Origin: a virus | Direction: 5' to 3' (one strand) | Length of the DNA: 43,442 nt | Virus record (IMG/VR): IMGVR_UViG_3300008110_000397 | Coordinates: 1 to 43,442 of that record | Part shown: positions 24,458-32,409 of the stretch, piece after piece | Layout: every line of letters begins with the position of its first letter | How positions within the stretch are numbered: position 1 is the first letter of the stretch | Made by a program: the position numbers and the translations under genes | The notes under the pieces: generated by a model | Told to the model about the DNA's origin: nothing | The model's input: only the letters and a program-made list of their open reading frames with translations | The model's database searches: none

Positions 24458-26292
24458 TTTGGTTTCCTGTCGCCTTTGTAGTGAATGATTTTGGCATTCG
24501 GATGGCTGTCTGCATACTCCGGAAGACAGGCATAGTCATGCTCATCGATGTATCCAACATCCTCTAATGTGGATGAAAAGTATTTCAAGACCTCTTGGTC
24601 GCCGTACCAAATGTGAAATTTCTCAGAAATGAACAGGCGCAACATAGCAGTCATCTTTGCCCACTGCTCGGAGTTCTTTGTCACGGTTGTACAGGCAAGA
24701 ATCGGGTACACATCGTCAAGCGTCTTTCCGGTGTACTCGCTGAAATCCAGTCCACGCTGATACGGATTGAATAGCGCATCCCGACCGAATGAACGGCGAC
24801 ACATCAGGATTTCTTTATCGCCAAGCATTTCCTTCGGGTCAACCGGTTTCAGGAACACCATATCGCTGTCCACATACATGGCTGTTGTGTTTAAACTAAG
24901 TTCCGCAAAGGCGTTGAGGCGAGAAATCATTATTTTTGACCTGTCGTACTTGCCAACATGGACAGAATCAACATTGTCAGGAATCGGGGTGGTTTCATCG
25001 GTACACATGATGATGTCTGCGTTAGGCATCTGCTCACGAATCGAATTGACCATCTGTTGCGGTAGGGTCACATCATCCCCAACATGGAAGAACACGAATG
25101 TCGGTTTTTCTTTCATGGCAAGCAACTCCAGTTTATCAAGTATAGCCGTGACTTGTGGTCTCCATGAGGCATGGACATTATCACGGGGATGGGTGGTTAC
25201 GGACGGATACCACAGGCTCTTACCGTTGTCGGTGTGCGACCAGAACCATAGCTTGTTTCCGTCCAACATAAGCGTCTTGACGCCCAAACCACCGGCAAGG
25301 TGGGCGGTGGCGTTGCTTACGGACACAACGGCGTTACAGCACTCCATAATCGCGGCTAGACCATCAAGGTCATCGCGGTTATCTACGGACGGGACGGTCT
25401 CGATTCGGTTGCCGGTCTCGACCTCGTAGTCATAAATCTCTTTAAATGAATTGGTGTACTGGAGGCTGATGACACGGACATTCGGGATGCTGAACAGGCG
25501 GTCAAACTCTCGGAGGTCAACGCTCTTGTGGTCGCCGATTTTAGGGGCGGCACTAGACCATGACATGCCGACCACAAAGTCATCGTCGCTGATGTTCAGG
25601 CTCTGCCGGATAGCCTTGACGCGCTCAGGGTCGGCTTTCAGGAACTTCTCGGAGACCACTTTGGATATGTCGCTGACATCGTTGATAAAGTGTTTTCCGA
25701 TGCTACCCATAGGGACATGGGAGTCGATGCCCTTTATCTTGACATTCTGAGGACAGAAGTTGATGTCCGGATTTGCCCGTTGAAACAGAGGCACAAGACG
25801 AGCATCAATCAACACAAGCATATCGTTAACTTCTTGGCGCACTCTGCGGAGCATAGAGCCGTATAAGATTTGGTCACCGACACCCTGTTCGCTCCAGACC
25901 AAGAGGTTTTGGTAGCCCTTGTTTGGTTCCCAGTTCGGCTTGCTCGTCTTTAAACGGGCTGAGTCAAACTTAGAGGTTTGCCAGCGGGCATCCATGTTCT
26001 CCCAGCCTTGTTTAAACTTTCCACACTGAAGATACATCAGGGATGTAGTCCACTGAATATCATAGTTGTTGGGTTCCATCTTCAAAGCCATCTCAAAATC
26101 AGGGAGGGCTTTGTCCCAACGCTTCATTTCCCAATGGCAACGACCTCGTTGGACTAGGGACTGGCTGACTACCACGCTAGTTTTAATGATGTCATCAAAC
26201 TTAATGACGGCATCGTCAAACCGCTCTTCTTCCACGACAACAACAGCTTCGCGGATAGCTTCAATCATTTTGTCGAACAGGCTAGTTGTCAT
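24454..26292 (-). CDS. TPR-glycosyltransferase with second GT-A domain
   Basis: The protein has 612 residues. Residues 25-110 are TPR repeats (AVIKFDDIIKTSVVVSQSLV, WDKALPDFEMALKMEPNNYD). Residues 115-390 resemble GT-B fold enzymes linked to TPRs (LLVWSEQGVGDQILYGSMLR, VSVSNATAHLAGGLGVKTLM), a form seen in GT41/GT9-like proteins. Residues 395-612 are a second transferase domain with DSD in TTAMYVDSDMVFLKPVD and IWYGDQEVLKYF. The domain fusion suggests one protein adds two sugars or extends a chain. The start ATG 26292 has no clear ribosome binding site and lies four bases after the upstream stop, so reinitiation is probable. Confidence 0.82.
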   Translation of the reverse strand: MTTSLFDKMIEAIREAVVVVEEERFDDAVIKFDDIIKTSVVVSQSLVQRGRCHWEMKRWDKALPDFEMALKMEPNNYDIQWTTSLMYLQCGKFKQGWENMDARWQTSKFDSARLKTSKPNWEPNKGYQNLLVWSEQGVGDQILYGSMLRRVRQEVNDMLVLIDARLVPLFQRANPDINFCPQNVKIKGIDSHVPMGSIGKHFINDVSDISKVVSEKFLKADPERVKAIRQSLNISDDDFVVGMSWSSAAPKIGDHKSVDLREFDRLFSIPNVRVISLQYTNSFKEIYDYEVETGNRIETVPSVDNRDDLDGLAAIMECCNAVVSVSNATAHLAGGLGVKTLMLDGNKLWFWSHTDNGKSLWYPSVTTHPRDNVHASWRPQVTAILDKLELLAMKEKPTFVFFHVGDDVTLPQQMVNSIREQMPNADIIMCTDETTPIPDNVDSVHVGKYDRSKIMISRLNAFAELSLNTTAMYVDSDMVFLKPVDPKEMLGDKEILMCRRSFGRDALFNPYQRGLDFSEYTGKTLDDVYPILACTTVTKNSEQWAKMTAMLRLFISEKFHIWYGDQEVLKYFSSTLEDVGYIDEHDYACLPEYADSHPNAKIIHYKGDRKPK

Positions 26293-26296
26293 AAGG

Positions 26297-27016
26297 TCAC
26301 TGATTATGGAATTCGATGAGAATCGTAGGGACAATCATTGCCGTAAAGCAAGGCTCAGACAGCCCATGCTTCGTAAGCAAGTCGCGTTCCGGCGGGTAGA
26401 TTAGCGTGTGCTTACGCATACTTGGTTGTGTAAACAGATTAAACGCATTGGCAACGCCTTTCTCTGTACCCTCGAAGTCATCCAAAAGGAAGATGGTTCG
26501 TTCCGTCACAACATCAAACACAACATCAAAGTCTTCTGCGCCTAGCCGACCATCAATGTTTATGATGTCGGCATGGATATTCTTGGTACGCATATCACAG
26601 AACATTTCAGCCGAAGACTTCTTCTTGTACTGCTCGATATTGATTTGCCATGCCTTGCCACCGATGTCGATGTCATTCGACATATCACAGGTGTAAATCG
26701 CTTTCTGTGTCGAAACAATATCCCGTTGTGACGCCCTGAACATCCCGTAGGCAAGGGACATGGTGGACTTGCCGATGAATGTTCCAACCTCAGCAATCAC
26801 ATCCGGATTGAAGTAGTTGGTAATGGCGAAGTTGCACCACGCTGACGAGAATGGAATCGAGCCAGTGTTGTAATCTGCATGCTCTCTCAGGTCTTCATGG
26901 CGAATCATTGTGTCACGCAAAAAGGTCTTGTGACTGTCGTACTGCGAAGCATGGTCAAGCAAGCTGTCCCATACAACACGGGACAGCCTATAACGGTTGA
27001 TATTGATTGGCGTCAT
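26297..27016 (-). CDS. Class I methyltransferase-like protein
   Basis: The protein has 239 residues. The SAM-binding pattern VIAEVGTFIGKSTMSLAYGM, then AIYTCDMSND, and a later FLLDDFEGTEKGVANAFNLF match class I methyltransferases of the Methyltransf_24 sort, often found in glycan clusters. The substrate is unknown; a sugar of the glycan built by the downstream genes is the likely guess. Its start overlaps the stop of the HTH gene (ATGA). Confidence 0.75.
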   Translation of the reverse strand: MTPININRYRLSRVVWDSLLDHASQYDSHKTFLRDTMIRHEDLREHADYNTGSIPFSSAWCNFAITNYFNPDVIAEVGTFIGKSTMSLAYGMFRASQRDIVSTQKAIYTCDMSNDIDIGGKAWQINIEQYKKKSSAEMFCDMRTKNIHADIINIDGRLGAEDFDVVFDVVTERTIFLLDDFEGTEKGVANAFNLFTQPSMRKHTLIYPPERDLLTKHGLSEPCFTAMIVPTILIEFHNQ

Positions 27017-27237
27017 TTCAGTTCCTCTATGGCTTTATCGAGGTACTTTTTGGCTTTGACAAGGCTTTTGCTTGCCTTCCGTATTTCGGTCGTTTTTTTG
27101 GTGTCATTGTTAGCCACCGTCCAAACAAGCTGATACGAACACTTGAGCTTATTTGCTATCTCGGTATAGGTCGCACCCTGTTTAATCAGGGCGCGTATCT
27201 TTTCCGATTTGCTTGGCTTAGAACGGGATGTCTTCAT
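27013..27237 (-). CDS. Small helix-turn-helix DNA-binding protein
   Basis: The protein has 74 residues with a Lys/Ser-rich start (SRSKPSKSEK), a helix-turn-helix (ALIKQGATYTEIANKLKCSY followed by QLVWTVA) and a basic helical tail (KASKSLVKAKKYLDKAIEEL). The HTH is of the resolvase/sigma-region-4 kind. It may be a transcription regulator or a nucleoid-type protein. It lies at the border between the recombination genes and the glycan cassette, which hints at local control, but no operator can be assigned. Confidence 0.75.
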   Translation of the reverse strand: MKTSRSKPSKSEKIRALIKQGATYTEIANKLKCSYQLVWTVANNDTKKTTEIRKASKSLVKAKKYLDKAIEELK

Positions 27238-27517
27238 CGCTCACCTCTGCTTTGGGAGACGGAGCCGAAGTGTCGTTGTCTTTCTTGAATTCGACAAACG
27301 CTTGTGCGGCGATGCTCACATATTCCGTACCGGATTTAGCGCGTTTGTTCCAAGCCGAAAGGGACAGCTTGATATCTTTACCGGCTTTTGCCATTTCGAC
27401 CAGTTCCTTGAGGAGTGGCTTAGTCAGGGTCAGTTCGCCACGCATATTCGGGTGACTGTCTTTTTGACGCCGATTGTTCTCGAACAGTGCGCCTTGTCCG
27501 CTATCTTGATTGCTCAT
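27218..27517 (-). CDS. SSB-like small protein with acidic C-terminal tip
   Basis: The protein has 99 residues. It starts with SNQDSGQGALFENNRRQKDS, continues with a short beta-rich domain (GELTLTKPLLKELVEMAKAG, IKLSLSAWNKR), and ends SDEDIPF. The DEDIPF end is nearly the acidic tip of bacterial SSB (DDDIPF), which recruits replication and recombination proteins. Together with the neighbouring annealing protein and exonuclease, this suggests a compact single-strand-binding protein. The OB fold itself is not certain from sequence. The ribosome binding site GGAGG is well placed; it overlaps the HTH gene by 20 bp. Confidence 0.7.
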   Translation of the reverse strand: MSNQDSGQGALFENNRRQKDSHPNMRGELTLTKPLLKELVEMAKAGKDIKLSLSAWNKRAKSGTEYVSIAAQAFVEFKKDNDTSAPSPKAEVSDEDIPF

Positions 27518-27520
27518 TGT

Positions 27521-28243
27521 TTAACCTCCAAACTTTTCTTTAAGTTGAGTAAAAGCCTCTTTCAAGGCTTGGAATTGCTTCGGGTAGTTCGCATCGAGGA
27601 TGTCGATGAATTGCTTGTTCTCTACCCAAAACGCTTTGAGTCCGTCCATGTCTTTGCAGAAGTTCTTTGCAAAGTCAACTAGCTTTTCAACCAATTCAGT
27701 TGCGCCCTCTTCGGTCGGGATGTCAAATCCCTCTTGCTTGGTCGGGACAGACTTCTTGGCGGTAGCCGGAGCGGACTTCTTCGGAGGAGCCGGAGTCGGT
27801 TCTTCCTCGGACGGAGTGACCGGCAAATCCTCACCGGCATAGATGTTGAATCCAAGACCCCACATGGCGAGATTCTTCACCAAACAGCGCATCTTGGTGT
27901 CGCTGATTTTACGGGCATCGGGATTCTTGATTGCAATGTTCTTGTAGTCCATGACGGGCAACCACATCGAGCGGACACAGTTGCCGATGTGTACATTGCA
28001 ATGCACGGTGACAGTGCCATCGAGATGGACTTCTTGAGCCGGAAAATCGTAAATGGCTTCGGGATAGTGTTTCATCAACACGCCCCATGCCCATGCCCAA
28101 GACAGGTAGGTCAATCCGTTTTTCTTTTCGGTATGTTCCGACACATCGATTGCCGATAGCGTCTTCCAAACCTGTGAGTAGGAGACCCCGTTGTTGACTG
28201 GAGTCGGTTGTACATCGCCCGATTGGGCTTCTTGTTTTGCCAT
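27521..28243 (-). CDS. DUF1071 / Sak3-type single-strand annealing protein
   Basis: The protein has 240 residues from ATG 28243 behind AGGAG. The signature GLTYLSWAWAWGVLMKHYPE, then SMWLPVMDYKNIAI, and TKMRCLVKNLAMWGLGF followed by IYAGEDLP, is the DUF1071 family, known as Sak3-type annealing proteins in phages. Residues 140-180 are a Pro/Lys-rich linker (EEEPTPAPPKKSAPATAKKS), and the rest is helical. It should pair complementary strands during phage recombination, working with the exonuclease gene 62 bases upstream and the SSB-like protein directly downstream. Confidence 0.9.
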   Translation of the reverse strand: MAKQEAQSGDVQPTPVNNGVSYSQVWKTLSAIDVSEHTEKKNGLTYLSWAWAWGVLMKHYPEAIYDFPAQEVHLDGTVTVHCNVHIGNCVRSMWLPVMDYKNIAIKNPDARKISDTKMRCLVKNLAMWGLGFNIYAGEDLPVTPSEEEPTPAPPKKSAPATAKKSVPTKQEGFDIPTEEGATELVEKLVDFAKNFCKDMDGLKAFWVENKQFIDILDANYPKQFQALKEAFTQLKEKFGG

Positions 28244-28266
28244 GTTGTTTCTCCTGTGTTGAAATG

Positions 28267-28286
28267 CCAGACTACAACAAGTCTGG
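28267..28286. other. Intercistronic hairpin between exonuclease and annealing genes
   Basis: CCAGACT (28267-28273) and AGTCTGG (28280-28286) form a perfect 7-bp stem with a 6-nt loop in the transcript between two genes. No T run follows on the leftward strand, so it is more likely an mRNA processing or stability element than a terminator. Confidence 0.6.
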
Positions 28287-28305
28287 AAGATTATCAATAG
28301 TTTTT

Positions 28306-29181
28306 TTAACTATTTTCAATGGACTTTTGGTGCTGTGTACACCACTCGTTTACACGACACCAGTTCGCATTACAACGAGTATTCTCGCCAGCCCTGAACA
28401 CGACCTCAAAGGCATCCCCTTGCTCGGTAGCAAAGGCATGGGCTTCTTCAGGTTTATCAAAGACCTTTGTAGCCCTCTTGTTGCCTTTCTTCATCACCGC
28501 CCATGACGGGTCTTTTGCCCAACGCTCGGCATCGGAACATTCCGGCAGTTCTGAGCCTGTCAGACGGGTGAATTCGGCATTCTGATGCAGATGGACGCGC
28601 CCGTTGAGGTAGGCATCCTGTTCATGGTCAGCCCACAGAGGGATGTCGATTTCCATGATAGGAGCTTTCGGGTAGTCCTGTTTAAACTCAGCATCACTGG
28701 CCTTCCAGTCCCTCATCATGGCGATGACCTTGAGGCTTTTGACTTTCAAACCCTTTGAACGGCGAACGAGGGCGGCGTAGCAGTTGAGTTGGTATTCCCA
28801 TTCGATTTTGCCAAAGATGACCGACCAAACACTTGTCGTTTTGTAGTCGGAAACAATGACACCATCTGCCTCGACCTTCTGCAAGTCGATTGCTCCGCTG
28901 ATGACCCATCCATCGACCTCGATGAAAAGTCGCTCTTCGCTGATGTGGTTTTCATCTGCGGAGTTCTCGAACATCTTGTGAACCCCTGTTCCCAAGACAG
29001 CCCAAAGTTTCTCGCTGACATCTTCCGTGAGTTCTTCCTGATGCTCTTGCTTCAGGATGCGGACACGGGGAGCATCGATGAGTTGCGTGATGCTCCTGTT
29101 GCTCTCGCCACGCGAGTATTCGCTTCGTGTGAGGGCGGTGACGACCGGCTGTGGAAGCCCGTATTTGTTGGTTAATTTCAT
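28306..29181 (-). CDS. PD-(D/E)XK exonuclease (RecB/Cas4-like)
   Basis: The protein has 291 residues. Nuclease residues are visible in order: His68 in LGTGVHKMF, Asp99 in ISGAIDL, Asp112-x-Lys114 in VSDYKTTS, and Q131xxxY135 in WEYQLNCYAAL. This is the RecB-type pattern. A Cys cluster near the end (CNANWCRVNEWC) recalls the iron-sulphur part of Cas4/AddB, but the N-terminal cysteine is absent. It would resect double-stranded ends for the annealing protein encoded downstream, a two-component Red-like system. The ribosome binding site is AGGAGATACCTG. Confidence 0.87.
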   Translation of the reverse strand: MKLTNKYGLPQPVVTALTRSEYSRGESNRSITQLIDAPRVRILKQEHQEELTEDVSEKLWAVLGTGVHKMFENSADENHISEERLFIEVDGWVISGAIDLQKVEADGVIVSDYKTTSVWSVIFGKIEWEYQLNCYAALVRRSKGLKVKSLKVIAMMRDWKASDAEFKQDYPKAPIMEIDIPLWADHEQDAYLNGRVHLHQNAEFTRLTGSELPECSDAERWAKDPSWAVMKKGNKRATKVFDKPEEAHAFATEQGDAFEVVFRAGENTRCNANWCRVNEWCTQHQKSIENS

Positions 29182-29204
29182 CAGGTATCTCCTGTGACTG
29201 ATGA

Positions 29205-29444
29205 TTATTTACGCCAGATGCGGACACCCTCTGGTACTTTCGTGCTTGAGAATTTGAATTCCGGATTACGGGTACTGAACCGTCCGAGCCTGACACGAAT
29301 GGAATGGATGATGCGGTCTTTTTCTGAGTCAGGGCATTCGATGAGGATAGAGTCACCGGAGTTTAGTTCTCCGAGCGGAATGTGTCCAAGTCGGATACGA
29401 TTGGCGATGCGAGGTGGCATCGGAATGTTCTTTTCAATTTGCAC
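29205..29444 (-). CDS. Conserved small phage protein, first gene of the leftward operon
   Basis: The protein has 79 residues starting at GTG 29444 with AGGAG upstream. The pattern KNIPMPPRIANRIRLGHIPL, then GDSILIECPDSEKDRIIHSI and EGVRIWRK, matches a small unnamed phage family I recall (a 'P.PP ... L..GDS ... EG.R.WR' layout, DUF7303-like). Function is unknown. Being the first gene after the promoter at 29475-29503, it is probably among the earliest made. Confidence 0.75.
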   Translation of the reverse strand: MQIEKNIPMPPRIANRIRLGHIPLGELNSGDSILIECPDSEKDRIIHSIRVRLGRFSTRNPEFKFSSTKVPEGVRIWRK

Positions 29445-29474
29445 TTTTATCTCCTTTGTGTTAAAAGTGGTATG

Positions 29475-29503
29475 AGTTTATCAGTGAGTAATGATGATGT
29501 CAA
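29475..29503 (-). promoter_or_regulatory. Near-consensus sigma70 promoter for the leftward recombination operon
   Basis: On the minus strand TTGACA (complement of 29498-29503) is followed after exactly 17 bases by TAAACT (complement of 29475-29480). Transcription would start near 29468, about 24 bases before the GTG at 29444, leaving the AGGAG ribosome binding site in the leader. The -35 lies inside the start of the divergent RusA-like gene, so the two directions may interfere. Confidence 0.8.
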
Positions 29504-29868
29504 TACGAGAACAATTTGTAGTGTATGGCGAGCCAGCAAGTAAGGCGAATAGTCGTAGGCTTGTGTCATTTAAACGCAGTGGCGGAGGAAGCCGTCCTGC
29601 GCTTATCAAGTCGCAGAAGGCTCTCGACTACAACGAGATGTTCCGACTGCAATGTCCGAAGCTGTCGCCGCTTATCGAAGGCGATGTGTCTGTCACCATC
29701 ACGATTTACTACGCCACGCGCCGTCCTGACTTGGACGAGTCGGTCATCCTCGATGCCATGCAAGGTCTAGTGTATTTAAACGACCGACAGGTCAAAGAGA
29801 AACATATTTTTTGGGGACTTGACAAAACCAATCCAAGAGCGGAAATTATAGTTGAACTGTTAAAATAG
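29491..29868 (+). CDS. rusA: RusA-like Holliday junction resolvase
   Basis: The protein has 125 residues (ATG triplets at 29491, 29494 and 29497; the true start is uncertain and the ribosome binding site is weak). The RusA pattern is visible: an N-terminal strand with VVYGEPASKANSRRLV, then RRPDLDESVILDAMQG with the catalytic aspartates, followed by VYLNDRQVKEKHIFWG. RusA cuts four-way junctions after recombination or replication, before packaging. It lies divergent from the recombination operon and upstream of the primase-helicase gene. Confidence 0.88.
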   Translation: MMMSIREQFVVYGEPASKANSRRLVSFKRSGGGSRPALIKSQKALDYNEMFRLQCPKLSPLIEGDVSVTITIYYATRRPDLDESVILDAMQGLVYLNDRQVKEKHIFWGLDKTNPRAEIIVELLK

Positions 29869-29945
29869 TTTTCTATTTAAAATATATTAGTTTTATTGTA
29901 GTATTATAATTATAATTATTTAATAATAACTATTATAACTATTTG
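29869..29945 (+). promoter_or_regulatory. Very AT-rich stretch with possible promoter elements
   Basis: Almost pure A/T between the resolvase and primase genes. It contains tandem TATAAT at 29905-29910 and 29911-29916, and TTGTAG (29896-29901) 17 bases before TTTAAT (29919-29924). It may hold the promoter for the primase gene and an easily melted DNA segment. Which of the overlapping -10-like boxes is used cannot be decided by reading. Confidence 0.45.
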
Positions 29946-29947
29946 TG

Positions 29948-29986
29948 TAATAGTAAAGTGTAATAGTAAAGTGTAATAGTAAAGTG
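29948..29986 (+). repeat. Three tandem 13-bp iterons upstream of primase
   Basis: TAATAGTAAAGTG is repeated three times without change (29948-29960, 29961-29973, 29974-29986), followed by the partial copy TAATAG. Direct iterons beside an AT-rich stretch and just before a primase-helicase gene resemble small replication origins; they could equally be operator repeats for the primase promoter. Confidence 0.8.
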
Positions 29987-30010
29987 TAATAGATATATCA
30001 GGAGAAACAA

Positions 30011-31759
30011 ATGTCTTTGGAAGATGTCGTGAGGGCGGTGACGCACTCGACAAGGATTCGCTGTCCCGTCTGCGCGGACAATCGCAAAGGTAATAACAAA
30101 ACACAACGAACAATGGGCATTACGGTGGAACTTGACCGGAATGTTTATCAATGCTTTCATTGCGAAGCAAAGGGCGCGGTTTCGACCGCAAAGCAAGACA
30201 CATTCAGGAGAGCAGTAGTGCAACAAAACTCAGCACCAAAAGAAGCACAACGACCCGTTGACCCACCATCAAGCGTTGACGATGCAATCGTTGATTCGTT
30301 TCTCAAATCTCGCGGCATCGACCCGTCACTCGTAAAAGATTATCCGCTCGTTGGTTCACAACGATACTTCGGTGACAGCGGTAAGCATGACGCGATAGGT
30401 TTTATTTACGGCGACCCACGCAAGCCGCAAGCAATCAAGTGGCGAAGCATTGCCAAGAAAGAATTCACGCAACAGGGTGCGGCGCGTAGCTTCTTTGGGC
30501 TGGCTCAACTTCCATTCGGAACATCCGACCTCATCATCTGCGAGGGAGAGATGGATGTATTGGCTCTCGCGGCGGCTGGTATTCCGGCAATCGGTGTTCC
30601 CAACGGCGCACCTCAGAAAGTTAGTGACGGAACATTCGACCCATCGGAAGACGGCAAGTTTTCGTATGTGTGGGAATCACGCGACCTGATTAACTCGGCA
30701 GAGCGGGTTATCTTTTTCCCCGACAACGACACGGCGGGGAGCGCATTGGTTGAGGAACTGGCACGGCGAATCGGGCGGGCGAAGTGTTGGACTGCCACCT
30801 TGCCGGAGAAAGATGCAAACGATACCCTGATTAAACACGGTGCATTGGCTTTGAAAGAGGCTTTGACCACAGCCAAGCCGATGCCGCTGGAGGGTGTGTA
30901 TCTGCCCGAAGACTTTGAAACCCAGATTCTGGAACTTTACAACAACGGCACGGTCAGGGGTGAATCAACTGGTTTAACCACCCTCGACCCGTTCTACACG
31001 ATGCTTGAGGGACAGCTCACGGTCTGCACCGGGTTGCCCGGCTCCGGGAAGTCAGAATTGATTGACCAAATCTGTGTAAACATCGCCATGAACAAGGGTT
31101 GGCGGTTCGCCTACGCATCCTTTGAGAATCCTCCGGCAATGCACATCGCCAAACTTGCCGAGAAAGTGGTTGGCAAGCCATTCTTTGAGGGTTCAAAGAA
31201 CGATGCCGGTGTTCCAGTAGAGCGCATGAACAATGACGAGCGCGACTATGCTCTCGACTTCTTGAACAAGCATTTCGTTTTCCTCCAGTCCCATGACGGT
31301 ACGCCTCCGACAGTCCAGTCCATCATCGAGCGCACCAAGCAAGCTGTCATGCGTATCGGTGTGCGTGGTCTTGTCATCGACCCGTACAACTACATCGACA
31401 TGGGTGGTGACAACGAGCATCAGTCCATCAGCAAGATGCTTACCGACATTATCCTGTTCTGCAAATCGCATCAGCTTCATTGCGTTTTTGTGGCGCATCC
31501 GAACAAGCAAGCACCGGATAGCGGAATACCGAAAGGACAGCACATCTCCGGCTCATCGGCTTGGTTTGCCAAGTGCGACATGGGCATGACAGTTCATCGC
31601 CGTGGGAACAGCACGGAAGTCCACATTTGGAAGGCACGGTTTAAATGGGTTGGAAAAATGGGCATGGTGAATCTTAACTACGACATACCGACTGGTAAAT
31701 ACTCCGACATTGCCGATGGCACGGACGGCTATGACTGGGAGTTCCCTCTTGACGACTAA
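30011..31759 (+). CDS. DNA primase-helicase (DnaG-type zinc finger, TOPRIM, DnaB-type helicase)
   Basis: The protein has 582 residues. An N-terminal zinc finger has Cys18, Cys21, Cys48 and Cys51 (CPVC ... CFHC). The TOPRIM domain follows: SDLIICEGEMDVLALAAAG (acidic residues 178, 180) and ERVIFFPDNDTAGSA (238, 240). The RecA-like helicase has Walker A GLPGSGKS (341-348) and later VIDPYNYIDMGG and FVAHPNK. This is the T7 gp4-like bifunctional architecture: it primes lagging-strand synthesis and unwinds the fork. No phage DNA polymerase is seen nearby, so it probably works with the host polymerase. The ribosome binding site is CAGGAG. Confidence 0.93.
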   Translation: MSLEDVVRAVTHSTRIRCPVCADNRKGNNKTQRTMGITVELDRNVYQCFHCEAKGAVSTAKQDTFRRAVVQQNSAPKEAQRPVDPPSSVDDAIVDSFLKSRGIDPSLVKDYPLVGSQRYFGDSGKHDAIGFIYGDPRKPQAIKWRSIAKKEFTQQGAARSFFGLAQLPFGTSDLIICEGEMDVLALAAAGIPAIGVPNGAPQKVSDGTFDPSEDGKFSYVWESRDLINSAERVIFFPDNDTAGSALVEELARRIGRAKCWTATLPEKDANDTLIKHGALALKEALTTAKPMPLEGVYLPEDFETQILELYNNGTVRGESTGLTTLDPFYTMLEGQLTVCTGLPGSGKSELIDQICVNIAMNKGWRFAYASFENPPAMHIAKLAEKVVGKPFFEGSKNDAGVPVERMNNDERDYALDFLNKHFVFLQSHDGTPPTVQSIIERTKQAVMRIGVRGLVIDPYNYIDMGGDNEHQSISKMLTDIILFCKSHQLHCVFVAHPNKQAPDSGIPKGQHISGSSAWFAKCDMGMTVHRRGNSTEVHIWKARFKWVGKMGMVNLNYDIPTGKYSDIADGTDGYDWEFPLDD

Positions 31760-32180
31760 CTGGCGACCAAGAAACGAAACCGAGGAAGACCTACGCCACG
31801 AAACAGATGCCGCCAAAGCAGTGGCAAACAAGTTCGGGTACACGGTCACAAAGCTGTCAGAGGCTTTGTATCACATCGACTGGGCTATCTCGAAAGACGG
31901 CGAGATACGGGCTGTGGGCGAGTTCAAGCGGCGAAACAACAGCATGAACGCCTACCCCGACTTGATGCTGTCAGCGGCGAAGTGGAAGTCAGGGTGGGAC
32001 TATGCAGATATGTTCGGAGTGCCTTTCATCCTGTTCGTGGAGTGGCACGAGGGATTGTTTTACCTCAAGGCAGAACGGTCATCACCTGTCAGGTTTTCGG
32101 TGGGTGGCAACAGCAGAGGACAGAACGGGGACTTCGAGCCTTTAGTGCATTTAAACATCGCCAACTTTCTCAAGGTATAA
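31749..32180 (+). CDS. PD-(D/E)XK-like endonuclease candidate
   Basis: The protein has 143 residues if it starts at TTG 31749, which has GGAG seven bases upstream and overlaps the primase end by 11 bp; ATG 31731 is the alternative. A helix (EEDLRHETDAAKAVANKFGY) precedes HIDWAISKDGEIRAVGEFKR, where Asp and E-x-K fit a PD-(D/E)XK active site, followed by SAAKWKSGWDYADMFGVPF and ILFVEWHEGLFYL. Members of this fold cut DNA in phage replication or repair. No specific family is recognised. Confidence 0.7.
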   Translation: MTTNWRPRNETEEDLRHETDAAKAVANKFGYTVTKLSEALYHIDWAISKDGEIRAVGEFKRRNNSMNAYPDLMLSAAKWKSGWDYADMFGVPFILFVEWHEGLFYLKAERSSPVRFSVGGNSRGQNGDFEPLVHLNIANFLKV

Positions 32181-32217
32181 AAAAAAAGACCCCGCCGGTT
32201 AGGGCGGGGCGTTTTTT
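32181..32217. terminator. Bidirectional rho-independent terminator
   Basis: CCCCGCC (32190-32196) and GGCGGGG (32203-32209) form a 7-bp GC stem. TTTTTT follows on the right (32212-32217) and a run of A precedes on the left, so it can stop both the rightward nuclease transcript and the leftward early operon. It sits exactly between the two convergent gene ends. Confidence 0.92.
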
Positions 32218-32229
32218 GTATGGCTCATC

Positions 32230-32409
32230 TTACGGCGTGTCTTTATAAACTTCATCGTTGTATTGTTGGCTTTTGATAATCGGCTCAACTACCCTTGTCA
32301 TCCGCGAAACAACAGCCCGTTCAATTGCTCGCATTGATTCAATAGTATCTACCGAATGATTGCGTACAATATGAAACAACTCATCGTCCGTCATTGGCAC
32401 ATATTTCAT
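32230..32409 (-). CDS. Small hypothetical protein, last gene of the leftward early operon
   Basis: The protein has 59 residues from ATG 32409 with AGGAG upstream. It is helical (TDDELFHIVRNHSVDTIESM, AIERAVVSRMTRVVEPII). Function is unknown. Confidence 0.7.
   Translation of the reverse strand: MKYVPMTDDELFHIVRNHSVDTIESMRAIERAVVSRMTRVVEPIIKSQQYNDEVYKDTP

Noticed and set aside
23798-27016. Methyltransferases as DNA methylases for the GTTTAAAC motif
   Set aside because: The FkbM and Methyltransf_24-type sequences lack the catalytic motifs of DNA methylases (no DPPY or PCQ), so no link can be claimed.
29948-29986. Short repeats as a mini CRISPR array
   Set aside because: The 13-bp copies are directly adjacent with no spacers; iterons fit better.
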